Source: CAWATZ01 sp963784995 (GTDB taxonomy: Bacteria > Planctomycetota > Planctomycetia > Gemmatales > Gemmataceae). From it: a DNA stretch of 64,000 nucleotides. The notes below the pieces were generated by a model. The model saw nothing but the letters and a program-made list of their open reading frames with translations, had not been told where the DNA came from and ran no database searches. Location of the stretch: the NCBI GenBank assembly GCA_963784995.1, contig CAWATZ010000006.1:62001-126000 (forward strand), given 5' to 3'. The position numbers and the translations under genes are program-made. Below, in pieces: positions 18,619-29,500 of the stretch. Positions within the stretch are counted from its first letter, which is position 1. Each line of letters opens with the position of its first letter.

Positions 18619-19610
18619 GCAAGGATTCCTTGTCGCCCTACCTGTGGATGCTGTCAGGCAGCTTTTCGTTTGCCATCATGGGCGTCATCGCCCACTCCCT
18701 CGGCGAGACCTGCGACTGGCAGGTGATTGCCCTGGCCCGCTGCGGCCTGGCTCTGCTCTTTGCCCTGGGCCTGGTCTGGCTGCACGGCGCCCGGCTGGCA
18801 ATCTGGAAACCCGGCATCCTCTGGGTGCGCAGCCTGTCGGGCAGTGTCAGCATGGTCTGCACCTTCTACTGCCTGGCCCATCTGCCCGTGGCCGACGTGC
18901 TGACGCTGACCAACACGTTCCCCATCTGGGTGACGCTGCTGTCCTGGCTGCTGGAAGGCGAGACGCCGCCGCGGTCGCTGTGGCTGGCGGTGCTGAGCGG
19001 AGTGGCCGGCGTCGCCCTGATGCAGCAGCCGCACGCCGGGGACGGCAACTGGGCCATGCTGCTGGCGCTGATCAGCTCGTTCTTCACGGCCGTGGCCATG
19101 CTCGGCCTGCACAACGTCAAGGGGGTGGACACGCGGGCCATCGTGGTCCATTTCTCCGGAGTGGCGACGTTCTTCGCCCTGGTCGCGCTGTTCACATTTG
19201 ACCATTCCCCCGCGCCGGCGACGCGCCTGGCGCCCTGGACCCTGCTGCTGCTTCTGGCCGTCGGCGTGACGGCCACGATCGGCCAGCTGTTCCTGACGCG
19301 GGCCTTCTCGGCCGGCGAGCCGTCCCGGGTGTCGGTGGTGGGCCTGACGCAGATCGTCTTCGCCATGCTGCTGGACGCGCTGCTGCTGGGCAATCACTTC
19401 AATCCGCTGCGGCTGCTGGGGATCACCCTGGTGATTGCCCCGACGGCCTGGATGATGCTCCAGGGCCGGACTCCGGAGGCCAAGGAGGAGACGATCGAAC
19501 AGTCGCAGGACGATTTCTCGTTTGCCGACAACGCGGAGCCGAATGGCGCGACGGAGCGCGTCTTGCAGCACGCTCCGCTGTCCCACTGCGCGACTCCGCC
19601 GCGTGGTTAA
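18615..19610 (+). CDS. EamA/DMT-superfamily transporter
   Basis: This 331-residue membrane protein has about ten hydrophobic helices arranged as two EamA halves (first from LWMLSGSFSFAIMGVIAHSL; second from WAMLLALISSFFTAVAMLGL). Typical DMT features include VADVLTLTNTFPIWVTLLSW and, near the end, SVVGLTQIVFAMLLDALLLG. Members export or import small metabolites; the substrate here cannot be told. The start is GTG at 18615, overlapping the stop of the AlkD-like gene by 4 bp. A hydrophilic tail of about 45 residues follows the last helix. Confidence 0.9.
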   Translation: MSKDSLSPYLWMLSGSFSFAIMGVIAHSLGETCDWQVIALARCGLALLFALGLVWLHGARLAIWKPGILWVRSLSGSVSMVCTFYCLAHLPVADVLTLTNTFPIWVTLLSWLLEGETPPRSLWLAVLSGVAGVALMQQPHAGDGNWAMLLALISSFFTAVAMLGLHNVKGVDTRAIVVHFSGVATFFALVALFTFDHSPAPATRLAPWTLLLLLAVGVTATIGQLFLTRAFSAGEPSRVSVVGLTQIVFAMLLDALLLGNHFNPLRLLGITLVIAPTAWMMLQGRTPEAKEETIEQSQDDFSFADNAEPNGATERVLQHAPLSHCATPPRG

Positions 19611-19734
19611 GGGATCTTCAAGAAACAAGCGGGAAGATTGTCGGACTCTGCTTGCGGCAACGTCAGGGAGCGTGCTACTCTGGGGCATCTGCAAGCGAAG
19701 CTAACAGCTCCGAAACCCCGGGAAGGTGTCTGCC

Positions 19735-20902
19735 ATGTCCCCCAGCCGTATCCTTGTGCTGGCTGCCCTGCTGCTGGTGGCCCTGCTGGCCCAGCAAGCC
19801 TACCCAGCCTCGCCGAGCAAGGACCAGGTCGCCCGCTGGGTCGAACAACTCGGCCACGAGGGCTTCGCTGTCCGCGAGCAGGCCAGCGCTCGACCTCGCC
19901 GACGCCCTCGATGACGCCGAACCTGCCCTCCGCGTTGCGGCCCAAAGCCCCGACGCCGAGGTCGCTCGCCGCGCCAAGCTGTTACTGGAGCGACTCCTCC
20001 CCATGACTCTTTATGGTCACTCACACGTGCTCCGACAGGTCAGTTACAGCTCCGACGGCAGACGCCTCGCCAGCAGTAGCCAGGATGGCACCGTGAAGGT
20101 CTGGGACGCCGCCAAGGGCACCGAAACCTTGACCTTCAAGGGGCACGTGGCGGAAGGGGCCGGGGCTGTGTTGAACGTGGTCTTTTCCGTGGCGTTCAGC
20201 CCCGACGGCAGACGCCTCGCCAGCAGTAGCCAGGAGGGCACCGTGAAGGTCTGGGATGCGGACAAGGGCCGCGAAGCCTTCACCCTCAAGAGGCACACAG
20301 GCCCGGTCTATGCTGTAGCGTACAGTCCCGACGGCAAACGCATCGTCAGCGGCAGCCTTGACAGGACGCTGAAGGTCTGGGACGCGGACAAGGGCCAGGA
20401 GGTCCGTACCCTCAAGGGGCATACAGGCCAGGTCTTTGCCGTCGCCTGCACTCCCGACGGCAAACGCATCGTCAGCGGCAGCGATGATCAGACGGTGAAG
20501 ATCTGGGATGCGGACACGGGCCACGAAGCCTTCACCCTCAAGGGGCACACGGATTGGGTCCATTCCGTGGCCGTTAGCCCCGACGGCAAACGCATCGTCA
20601 GCGCTAGCCGCGACAACACGGTGAAGGTCTGGGATGCCGCCAAGGGCCAGGAGATCCGCACCCTCAAGGGGGATACAGGCCAGATTTATTCCGTCGCTTA
20701 CAACCCCGATGGCAAACGCCTCGTCATCGCCAGCAGCAACGAAGTGCAGGTCTGGGATGCGGACACGGGCCGCGAAGCCTTCATCCTCAAGGGGCACAAG
20801 GACTGGGTCTATTCCGTGGCCTTCAGTCCCGATGGCAAACACATCGCCAGCGCCAGCTGTGACGAGACGGTGAAGGTTTGGCGTGTCCCGAAACTGCGCT
20901 GA
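19735..20902 (+). CDS. WD40 repeat protein with signal peptide (frameshifted)
   Basis: The ATG at 19735 opens a signal peptide (ILVLAALLLVALLAQQAYP) and SKDQVARWVEQLGHEGFAVR, the usual head of planctomycete WD40 proteins. The frame then breaks around 19880-19895, where a one-base shift (or a longer deletion) is needed to continue ALDLADALDDAEPALRVAA and the WD40 region. The repeats (YSPDGKRIVSGSLDRTLKVW and similar) make about seven units, one propeller, and are very alike at the DNA level. Likely exported. A related remnant lies at 22077-22251. Confidence 0.75.
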
Positions 20903-21093
20903 GCCGTGTTCCCTGGGTTGACGACCGTGCGGCGGCGGCGCCAGCAGCCCGTGGGCCCGGGAGCCTTTTTCGTGTTCAGCTGGCGACGAAAGAGGAGGTC
21001 AAGGTGGAGCCTGGGACAGGGCACACAAGGCCGACGCCCGGACGCATTTAGACCTGACCGTCAAGGGAGAGGGAAAGCGAACGGACAGCAAAC

Positions 21094-22048
21094 ATGATCT
21101 TCCTCAAGGGACACACCAATGCCGTCAAGAAGCTCGCCTTCTCTCCGGACGGCCGACATCTCCTGACGGGGAGCAATGACGATACCGCCCGGCTGTGGGA
21201 CCTCACGACCGGTTCCGAGCGTGCCTGCTTCCACTCCAGACAGCAGTTGCTTGCCCATGCGCTGTTCATCCCGAACCGAAGCCCCATGCAGGTGCTGGTT
21301 GGCAACGGCAAGCGGTTGGCGGTCTGGGAGCCGGATACAGGTCAGCAAAGGGATTTCCCTGTCACGGGTGCGTCGCGGCTGGCGTTTGCCCCGGACGGAC
21401 CTTACCTGGCCACGGTTCAGTACCACGTGATGGTGGGCCAGGCAGGAGGCACTCCCGTTGGCATCGGAGACCGCTCCGAAGGCGGCTTGCGCTGCTGGGA
21501 TCCGGGCACCGGTGAGTTGCGCGGTGTGGCTTTCGGAACCCCAGGCCGGCAGATGCCTGACCTTCTCGCCCGATGGGAAGTTCCTCGCGACCGGCTGCCT
21601 GGATGGCACAGTGATTCTCTGGGACACTGCCGCAGGCAAGCCGAGCGGCACGCTGGGGCAGCCGGCACGCGGCACAGTCATCACCTCTCCGGCCATGATG
21701 GATCAGTTCATCAGCCACCTGGCCTTCGCCGGGGATTCACGGACGCTGGTCACGGCCACGAGCCAGACGCTGACGGTCTGGGACACCACGACCCGACAGG
21801 CACTGGCGACGCACCGGCACAAGGGCAAGCACTACCAGGGGATCGCCGTTTCGCCGGACGGCCGGCTGCTGGCCACGGCCAACAACGATGCCACGGTGCG
21901 CTTCCGCCTGTTGCCCGGATTGGAGGAGCGGAAAGCGTTCACCTGGAAGATCGGACCGATCCTGGACGTTGCTTTCGCTCCCGATGGGTGCCGTTGCGCT
22001 GCCGCGGGGCGCCGCGGCAAGGTGATCGTTTGGGACGTGGATGATTGA
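21094..22048 (+). CDS. WD40 repeat protein (frameshifted)
   Basis: The first half reads in one frame (FLKGHTNAVKKLAFSPDGRH, LLTGSNDDTARLWDLTTG) and the second in another (LTFSPDGKFLATGCLDGTVI, LWDTAAGKPSGTLG) to a TGA at 22046-22048. The switch is at the C4 run 21539-21542, where one extra base accounts for it. The repaired protein is about 317 residues with six or seven WD units and no signal peptide, so it may be an internal fragment of a larger gene. It sits between a complete WD40 gene and a WD40 remnant. Confidence 0.65.
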
Positions 22049-22076
22049 GGAGGCGGGGCTGACCGCAGCGGCGCTC

Positions 22077-22251
22077 CGCAAGGTGCCAACCTGTTAGTGG
22101 AGCAACTCCTCCCCATGACTCTTGCTGGGCACACCGGCCTGGTCAGTTGCGTGGCGTATAGCCCCGATGGCAAACACATCGTCCTGGGCAGCTTTGACAG
22201 CACGCTCAAGGTCTGGGATGCCGACAGGGCCATCGACCAGAGCCAGCACTG
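22077..22251 (+). pseudogene. WD40 gene remnant
   Basis: This encodes LLVEQLLPMTLAGHTGLVSC, then VAYSPDGKHIVLGSFDSTLK and VWDADRAIDQSQH before a TGA. The first 40 bases are nearly identical to 19975-20015 of the WD40 gene upstream (LLLERLLPMTL there). Only one WD unit is left and no start precedes it, so it is a partial duplicate. Confidence 0.65.
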
Positions 22252-22276
22252 AGGCGCTCGGTCTCCTGGCTTTGCC

Positions 22277-23302
22277 TCACTCGCCCCGCACGGCTCGGAC
22301 GTAGGCCTCGAAGTTGGCCACCGGCGTTTGCCGATCGACTCCGTGGTTGAGGTTGACCACGTGCCGCCGGCCGCCGCCGGCCCGGACGCAGGCCCGGGTC
22401 GCTTCCGCCACCTGCTCCGGCGTCCCGGTGCGCAGGACCTCCTCATCCACGTTGCCCTGGAAGACCAGCTGCGGATAGTCGCGCCGGGCGGCCGCCAGGT
22501 CGTGACAGACCCCCAGGCTGATCACGTCCGCGCCGCTCTGGGTCAGCAGGTCCAGATAGGGACACTCCTTGACAAAGAGGATGCGCGGAATCCCAAAGGC
22601 CGACCTCAGGATGGCCTGGTGGTACGGCTGGGCCCAGCGCAGATATTCGTCGCGGGTCAGCATCCCGGCCCAGGAATCGAACAACTGATAGACGTCGGCT
22701 CCGTCCAACATCAGCCTGTTGAGGAAGCCCGTCGTCGCCGTCGCCAGCCGATCCAGCAGACGCAGCCAGACCTCGGGCTGCTCCAGAACAAAGCGGCGTG
22801 TGGCCTCCATGTCCTTGCCGGTGCCGATGCAGTAGGTGGCCACGGTGAACGGAGCCCCGGCAAAGACCAGCACCGGCAGTTCGCCGCGCAGTTCCTCCTT
22901 GACCAGACGGAGCAGGTCGCGGATGTGCCGAAAGCGGCGCGGATCGGGCTGGGCTTCGAGGCGGTCCACGTCGGCCAGGGTGCGGATGGGGTGATCGGGG
23001 ACGGGCCCCTGGTTGGGTTTGAGGACGAACGGTTGACCCATCGCCACGGGCAGCGAGGTGATGTCGTAGAAGAGGATGATGCCATCGACGCCAAAGCGCC
23101 GCGGCAGCAGCGATGCCCGGGCGGACAGTTCGACGTTCTCGGAGAAGTCGTAGAAGGACAGGCCGGTCCGCAGCCGGTTGAACTCGGGGTCCCAGCGGCC
23201 GGCCTGGCGCATGGCCCAGACCGGCGGTCGCTCCACCGCCTCGCCGCGGGCGGCCCGCACGAGCAGGGAAGTCGAGGCGAAGGAGAAGGGTGGACTGGTC
23301 AT
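22277..23302 (-). CDS. hemE: Uroporphyrinogen decarboxylase
   Basis: HemE removes four acetate carboxyls from uroporphyrinogen III to give coproporphyrinogen III in cytosolic haem synthesis. The N-terminal signature is present as RPPVWAMRQAGRWDPEFNRL (residues about 25-44; most bacteria have MRQAGRYLPEY). Other family blocks are VDGIILFYDITSLPVAMGQP, LPVLVFAGAPFTVATYCIGT, LFDSWAGMLTRDEYLRWAQP and HVVNLNHGVDRQTP, the last replacing the more usual N-LGHGI. Length is normal (341 residues). ATG 23302 was chosen over 23326 because it begins the conserved region. It is divergent from the Rpn-like gene. Confidence 0.88.
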   Translation of the reverse strand: MTSPPFSFASTSLLVRAARGEAVERPPVWAMRQAGRWDPEFNRLRTGLSFYDFSENVELSARASLLPRRFGVDGIILFYDITSLPVAMGQPFVLKPNQGPVPDHPIRTLADVDRLEAQPDPRRFRHIRDLLRLVKEELRGELPVLVFAGAPFTVATYCIGTGKDMEATRRFVLEQPEVWLRLLDRLATATTGFLNRLMLDGADVYQLFDSWAGMLTRDEYLRWAQPYHQAILRSAFGIPRILFVKECPYLDLLTQSGADVISLGVCHDLAAARRDYPQLVFQGNVDEEVLRTGTPEQVAEATRACVRAGGGRRHVVNLNHGVDRQTPVANFEAYVRAVRGE

Positions 23303-23543
23303 GCTTGGTTGTGCGTCCTCCGGCAACGGAAGAACCCTTTAGCTGGTGTGGCTTGCCCCGGCACCAGACGGCGACCGCAAACAATCCACGTCTTTGTTGT
23401 ATGGATTGGTGCTTCGATCTGCCACGGATTGACGCCCCCGGAACGGTTTGTTACCCTCACGCCGTGGAGGTCTACCCAAACCGGGAACGCTTGCAGCAAG
23501 CCGCCTCCAACCGAACGTAGACAGCGGCAGCGGGAGAGAAGTC

Positions 23544-24560
23544 ATGGCGGACTTCGACGACGCGGAACGGCACGCTCTGCACGAGGTGGAGCCAGAGAAG
23601 CAGTTGCACTGGCTGCTGGAGGAAGTGGACCCGGATCTGGCGTTCTTCGGCTGGCAGCCAACGCAATTGTCCCCACCGCCCGGCGTGCCGCAGCTGCGCT
23701 GCGACTGCGTGGCCGGTCTGCGGTCGCGCAGCGGCTCGCAGTCGCCGTGGGCCTGCCTGATAGAAGCACAAGGCCAGCCGCTGGCCGGCATGGCCGTCTG
23801 GATGCTGATCTACCTGGGGCTGCTGCACAACCTGCTGCGTTATGATGGCCGCGATCCTTTCCAGATGATGGGCGTGATCCTCAACCTCAGCGAGGGCGAA
23901 TTGAGCCACGCCATCGACTGGCGTGTGCCCCTCAAGAAGCCCACCGAGACGCCCTCCGCCGACGCCGACGCTGAACAATCCGTTGCTGAACCGTCGCCTG
24001 CGCCAGCCCCGGGCGTTGCCTGCACGTTCTTCGTCAAGAACGTGCGTCAGGAGAGCGCCGAGCGGACCTTGAACCGAATCGAGCGAGACGAACTCGGCTT
24101 GTGCATTTTGGTATGGGTTCCTTTAATGGCGGGAGCCGATCAGCCGGAGATCGTCCGCCGCTGGCGCGACCTGGCGATGCGGCAGGAGCAGTTGCATCTG
24201 CGGGCCGATTACGCCGCCCTGGCTGTGGTGTTCGCCGAGATGGCCGGCCGCAAGCAGCTGTGGGAAACCGGGTTGGAGGGATTCAGCGTGCAAGAGTCCG
24301 AAGTCGTGCGGGGCTGGCGTCAGGAGGGCGTGAAAGAGGGTCTGGAGAAGGGCCTGGAGAAAGGCGCTCTGACGACGGCGCGAGCGGCAGTGGTTAACGT
24401 GCTGCAGGTTCGTTTCCCGAACGTGGCCGTGCCGGAAGGAGTCCGCTCCGCACTGGAGAAGAACACAGACGTGCGGCAACTGAGTGACTGGTTGCGCCAG
24501 GCGGTCTTGACGCCCTCGCCCGCCGAATTTGAACGGTCCCTCACTGCTCCCGCTGTCTGA
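23544..24560 (+). CDS. Rpn-like PD-(D/E)XK nuclease family protein, copy 1
   Basis: The protein has 338 residues. The core RCDCVAGLRSRSG followed by WACLIEAQGQPLAGMAVW gives the D...ExQ arrangement of Rpn/transposase_31-like nucleases, which promote recA-independent recombination in the studied members. A helical middle follows (WRDLAMRQEQLHLRADYAAL, AVVFAEMAGRKQLWETGLEG), then a degenerate EG-K repeat (GVKEGLEKGLEKG) and a C-terminal domain. This is the planctomycete subfamily whose N-terminus begins MADFDDAERHALHEVEPEKQ. Copy 2 at 31337 is nearly identical over most of its length; copy 3 at 58755 is deleted. ATG 23544 follows GGGAG. Confidence 0.75.
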   Translation: MADFDDAERHALHEVEPEKQLHWLLEEVDPDLAFFGWQPTQLSPPPGVPQLRCDCVAGLRSRSGSQSPWACLIEAQGQPLAGMAVWMLIYLGLLHNLLRYDGRDPFQMMGVILNLSEGELSHAIDWRVPLKKPTETPSADADAEQSVAEPSPAPAPGVACTFFVKNVRQESAERTLNRIERDELGLCILVWVPLMAGADQPEIVRRWRDLAMRQEQLHLRADYAALAVVFAEMAGRKQLWETGLEGFSVQESEVVRGWRQEGVKEGLEKGLEKGALTTARAAVVNVLQVRFPNVAVPEGVRSALEKNTDVRQLSDWLRQAVLTPSPAEFERSLTAPAV

Positions 24561-24575
24561 GGGTCTGCACCAACC

Positions 24576-26498
24576 TCACACGGCATCCTCCAGCGCCTTC
24601 TTGAATGCGACGGCCGTCTGGAACGCCAGCGCCGGCTCTTCTTTCAGCGCGAGATCGATCACCTCTGCCAGTCGCTGCGGCAGGTCCGATCGCCGCTTCC
24701 GGATCGGCGTGGGGTCCACCTCCAGCACCGCCAGGCATTTGTCGCCGTCGCCGAAGTCGCGCGGCGTGTACCCGGTCAGCAGATAGTACAGCGTTGCCGC
24801 CAGCGACCAGACATCGACCTCCGGCCCGGCGTCCTTGTAAAAGGCGACCTGCTTGCGGCACATGAACTCATACGTCCCGCCAACGTCGCCGGTGCGGGTG
24901 CCGCCGCTCAGGCCGGACTCCGCGAACGCCTTGGCCAGGCCGAAATCGCCGACCTTCACGACGCGACCGCTGCCCCAGCCGGTCAGGAACAGGTTCGCCG
25001 GCTTGACGTCGCGGTGGACCATGCCCTTGCCCGGAGCGTAGCCGCCACCCTTCTGCTTCACGAAGGGAATCTCGGCCGCGTGGCAGTAGGCCAGCCCCTC
25101 CAGCGCTTGCAGAGCGATCTCGACCGCCTCGTCCATCGGCAGCACGCCGCCGCGCTGGACGCGCAGGTCCTCGACGTTGCCGCCATCGCAGTATTCCAGC
25201 ACCATGAAGAAGGCGCCGCGAGCGAAGCCGTGATCGAGCAGGCGGACGACGTGGCGATGGTTCAGGCTCATGGTGTTGCGGATCTCACGCTGAAACAGCG
25301 CGACGGTGCCTTCATCGGCGGCGACCCTGGGGAGCATCAGCTTGATGGCCGCGGCCTCGCCGCTGCGCTGGTGGCGGGCGAGGTAGACCGCTCCCATGCC
25401 GCCGGTGCCCAGCTCGTCCAGAATGTCGTAGCCGCAGAGGAAGCGCAGCTCCCCGACGCCGGCCTGGGCCTGGCCGATCAGGTTCTGCATCATGCCCTGG
25501 ACGTCCTTGCGGCAGTCGCCGCAGACGAACAGCCCCGGCCGATTGGCCCCGCGCTCCGTCCGCACCTCGCGCTGGCACCAGGCGCACGGCTTGACCACCG
25601 TGACCGTCGCGTCCTTGGCGCGGAGCCTGCAAGTCGGGCAGAGATAGCCGCCGGCGGGCAGGGCGCAGACCGGCTTCTGGTCCTGGGCGATGCTTGCGCC
25701 GCAGCCCAGACATCGGGGCGGGATGACGACGTGGACGCGAAACGCCACAACGCCTTCCTCCGCCAGCAGCACCTCGGCACCGTCGGGAACGTCTCTTTCG
25801 GCGGAGGCATGTTTCCGGTCGGGCTCGGTGCCGGGTGGACGTTTGCCGACGAGTTCGCTGTTGACGAAGGTGCCGTTGCGGCTGCCGAGGTCGCGGACGC
25901 AAACGTCGGGCGGGTTGATCTCGACCAGGGCGTGGTGTCGGGAGACGCGGCCGTGTTCCTTGCCGGAGAAGCACGGCTCGCAGTCCGGGTGCCGGCCGAG
26001 CAGGAGCGTGGTCGGTTCAGTGATGCAACGGGTCTGGCCCTTGAGTTGGCCGCGCGTGAATTCAAGGGTGACCTGGGGCCGGTCGGGGTCGGTGGCCGGC
26101 TCGCCCGGGCGGAACAGCAGCACCGAGACGATGTCGCTGACCTGCTGCTTGTTGCCGAAGCCAGCCGGAATGGTGGCGCCCTGCGGGTCGTCCGGCCGGC
26201 GCAGCGAGCGGCGGAGCTGGTCGGGCAGTTGCTGAAGGCAGTCGGAGACGTGCTGGCGGACGGCCTCCGGCTGCTCGGCGGCGACGTCGCGGACGACCGC
26301 ATCGATCTGCTGGCGAAACTGCTCGCCCGCCATCTGGACGATGGCCTGCAATTCGGCTTTGCGCTGGGCGGCGTCCCGGTCCTTGTTCCAGTCGTGCCAG
26401 ACCTCCTCGACGGCCTCGGCCAGACCGAAGCCCGCGATCCGGGCGGCGTGCTTGAGCGCGGCCCTGGCAAGGCAATTGAGAAACGCGAGCGGACGCAT
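24576..26498 (-). CDS. FHA domain-Ser/Thr protein kinase
   Basis: The 640-residue protein has three parts. An N-terminal helical region (1-120) is followed by an FHA domain (about 150-260) with LLLGRHPDCE, RVSRHHALVEI and VRDLGSRNGTFVN, which bind phosphothreonine. Next come Cys pairs (CLGCGAS, CPTCRLR, CAWCQRE, CGDCRKD; about 270-350) that look like two zinc ribbons. The kinase domain begins YDILDELGTGGMGAVYLARH, with VHRDVKPANLF (HRD), KVGDFGLAKAF (DFG) and GGTYEFMCRKQ as the activation segment. Catalytic residues are intact. It lies 27 bp downstream of the kinase-WD40 gene on the same strand, so the two probably form one signalling unit. Confidence 0.92.
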   Translation of the reverse strand: MRPLAFLNCLARAALKHAARIAGFGLAEAVEEVWHDWNKDRDAAQRKAELQAIVQMAGEQFRQQIDAVVRDVAAEQPEAVRQHVSDCLQQLPDQLRRSLRRPDDPQGATIPAGFGNKQQVSDIVSVLLFRPGEPATDPDRPQVTLEFTRGQLKGQTRCITEPTTLLLGRHPDCEPCFSGKEHGRVSRHHALVEINPPDVCVRDLGSRNGTFVNSELVGKRPPGTEPDRKHASAERDVPDGAEVLLAEEGVVAFRVHVVIPPRCLGCGASIAQDQKPVCALPAGGYLCPTCRLRAKDATVTVVKPCAWCQREVRTERGANRPGLFVCGDCRKDVQGMMQNLIGQAQAGVGELRFLCGYDILDELGTGGMGAVYLARHQRSGEAAAIKLMLPRVAADEGTVALFQREIRNTMSLNHRHVVRLLDHGFARGAFFMVLEYCDGGNVEDLRVQRGGVLPMDEAVEIALQALEGLAYCHAAEIPFVKQKGGGYAPGKGMVHRDVKPANLFLTGWGSGRVVKVGDFGLAKAFAESGLSGGTRTGDVGGTYEFMCRKQVAFYKDAGPEVDVWSLAATLYYLLTGYTPRDFGDGDKCLAVLEVDPTPIRKRRSDLPQRLAEVIDLALKEEPALAFQTAVAFKKALEDAV

Positions 26499-26525
26499 GA
26501 GCGGGTCTCCGGTCGGTAAATGGCA

Positions 26526-29500
26526 TCAGGGGATAAGAGGCGGCGGCCCTTGCCAGGTGGCGGCCATCCCTTCGAGTTCACGGCGGACCCCCTCCGGGCG
26601 CAACCAGCCGTAGCCGCCGCACCCGAGCCTATCGAGCAAGCGGCGGAAATCATCCTCGGTCCAGGTCGGCTTGCCTCGACGGACCAGGTCATCGGCATAG
26701 GGCGTGTGAAGGGTCAGGAACGTGGTGAGGAAGTGTCGCGCCCCTTCGTCCCAGTCTGCTGGTTGATTCTGTTCAAACTCCCAGTCCAGCTCCCACAGTC
26801 GCAGCGTGTTGTCGAAGCTCCCCGAGAGAGCAAAGCGCCCGTCGGGACTCCATGACACCGAGTTCACCTCTTCGGTGTGCCCCTCGAAGCTGCGGATGCA
26901 CTGGCCGGTGGACACCTCCCATAGCCGCAGCGTGTTGTCTTTACTCCCCAATTCAGAGAATCCGCTTCCCGAGAGGGCGAAGCGGCCATCTGGGCTCCAC
27001 GACACTGATTTTACCGGCTGGATGTGCCCCTGGAAGGAACGGAGGCACTGACCGCTGAACACATCCCACAACCGTAGCGTTTTGTCAGCGCTTCCCGAAA
27101 GAGCAAAGCGGCCATCGGGGCTCCACGACACCGAGGTTACCTGCATCGTGTGCCCCTCGAAAGTGCGGAGGCATTCCCCGCGAAACACATCCCACAGCCG
27201 CAGCGTTTCGTCAGCGCTTCCCGAGAGAGCGAAGCGGCCATCGGGGCTCCACGACACCGAGTTCACCTCTCTGGTGTGCCCCTCGAAGGTGTGTACGCAC
27301 CTGCCGCTGGACACCTCCCACAACCGCAGCGTATTCTCCCCGCGTTTCTTCCCGGAAACAATGTCAAACATGTCATCAAGGTCTTTGGAGAGGTCCCCCG
27401 ACCCCGCTGGTTTTCCGCTTCCCGAGAGGGCGAAGCAGCCGTCAGGGCTCCAGGACACGGAGTTCACCTCTCCGGTGTGCCCCTCGAAGCTACGGAGGCA
27501 CTGGCCGGTGGACACCTCCCACAGCCGCAGCGTTGTGTCCAAGTTTCCCGAGAGAGCGAAGCGGCCATCGGGGCTCCACGACACGGATACCACGGCTTTG
27601 GTGTGTCCCTCAAAAGAGCGAAGACACTTGCCGCTGGACGGCTCCCACAGCCGCAGCGTACCCCCCCCATCGCCCGAGAGCGCGAAACGGCCATCCGGGC
27701 TCCACGACACACAGATCGCGCTGGCTTTTTGTCCCGCGAAGGTGCGCTTTTCCCAGCCGTTCACAAAGCTACGGTGGACCAGGGAGCGAGACAACCGCCT
27801 TGCCAGCTCCAGGGCTTCTTCCCTGCGCGAACAGCCGGGTTGTTGCCTGGCCTGTCGGAGCAAACCTGCCGCGATTGCTGGATTGCTGGCGAGCGCGTCT
27901 CGAGCTTGCTGGAGCCTTTGGGAATACAGCGTGGAGTCAGCTCCGGTTGCCCAGCTCAGGACGAAGGGAACAGGTTGCGCCGCGAACGCGATCCGCACTC
28001 GCATCAGCGCATCTCCGCTTACCGAGAGGGCAAAGCGGCCGTCGGAGTTCCACGACACCGAGGTCACCGCTTTCTTGTGGTCTTCCAAGGTGCGGACGCA
28101 TTTACCGCTGGACACCTCCCACAGCCGCAGCGTCGTGTCCCAACTCCCCGAGAGGGCGAAACGGCCATCCGGGCTCCACGACACCGAGGTCACCCCACTC
28201 ACGTGCCCTTGAAAGGTACAGAGGCACTTGCCGCTGGACACTTCCCACAGCCGCAGCGTATCGTCCTCGCTGCCCGAGAGAGCAAGGCGGCCGTCAGGGC
28301 TCCACGCCACCGAGTAGACCTGCATCCTGTGCCCCGGGAAGGAGCGGAGATACTGGCCGCTGGACACTTCCCAGAGCAGCAGCGTCCCGCCCCAGCCCCC
28401 CGAAAGAGCAAAGCGGCCGTCGGGGCTCCACGCCACCGAGGTCACTCTATCCGTGTGCCCTCTGGGGGTGCGTTCCTCCGTTACCGCCCGGAGTGCCGCC
28501 TCGAGCCGTAGCTCTCCAAAGCTGGTCTCCTTGCCCCGCAGCCTTGTGCGCAGGCCCTCCATCAGGTGTCGCACAAATGCGGCGGTGAGTCCATCGAAGA
28601 TGCGGAAACACTGGCCGCTGGACACGTCCCACAACCGCAGCGTTTTGTCGTCGCTCCCCGAGAGAGCGCAGAGGCCGTTCGGGCTCCACGCCACCGCGTT
28701 CACCCCTTCGGTGTGTCCCTCGAAGACGCGGAGACACTGGCCGGTGGACACCTCCCACAGCCGCAGGGTTTTGTCCGCGCTCCCCGAGAGGGCGAAGCGG
28801 CCGTCAGGGCTCCACGCGACCGAGTACGCCGGCAACGTGTGCCCCTCGAAAGTGCGCAGACACTGGCCGCTGGACAGCTCCCAGAGCTGCAGCGAACAAC
28901 CCAGTTCCTCCCGGGTAGCGCTGCTCTTCACGAGGACAAAGCGGCCATCAGGGCTCCACGGCCCTGAAGATAGCGGGGCCGTGAACTCCTCCGAGGTGCT
29001 GGGAAACTGTCTGGCTGGGTCGCGCAGGGATTGCGCCAGGGCCAGAGCGGAGGTGATTTCCGCCCGAACCGTGCCCGTCTCGCCGGCCTTGTTCAGCGAG
29101 TCAATGGCGGCCTGCGCATCGCCTCGCTCCACGTGAATCAGCCCTGTCAGGTAGTCGATGCGTGCGGCATCGGCGGACGAGGTGCGGACTTCCCGCAATG
29201 TCTGCAGCAGCATCTGGTCCGTCATCCGACCCGAACGCCACTGGATGAGGCCCCAGTTGTAGGTGGCTTCGGGATGGTGCGGGTCCACGCGCAGGGCCTC
29301 TTGCCAGTTTTTTTCGGCTGCTTCCAGGTTCTTCAGGTCCAGCAGCGACACAGCGCGGTTGTTGAGCATGTCCGCCAGCAGCTCCTCCGGTTTCGGCTGC
29401 TGGCGCGGATAGGTCTGTCCCATCGCCCGCTGGTAAATGTTCCGGAGCGAATCCGCTACCTGCAACAGGTCATGCGGGCGGTCCTCCGGCCGTTTCTGGA

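Noticed and set aside
26790..28975. Regularly spaced near-identical DNA repeats, superficially CRISPR-like
   Set aside because: The spacing is that of WD40 units (about 120-130 bp), the units are translated in one frame, and there are no unique spacers of constant length or cas genes.
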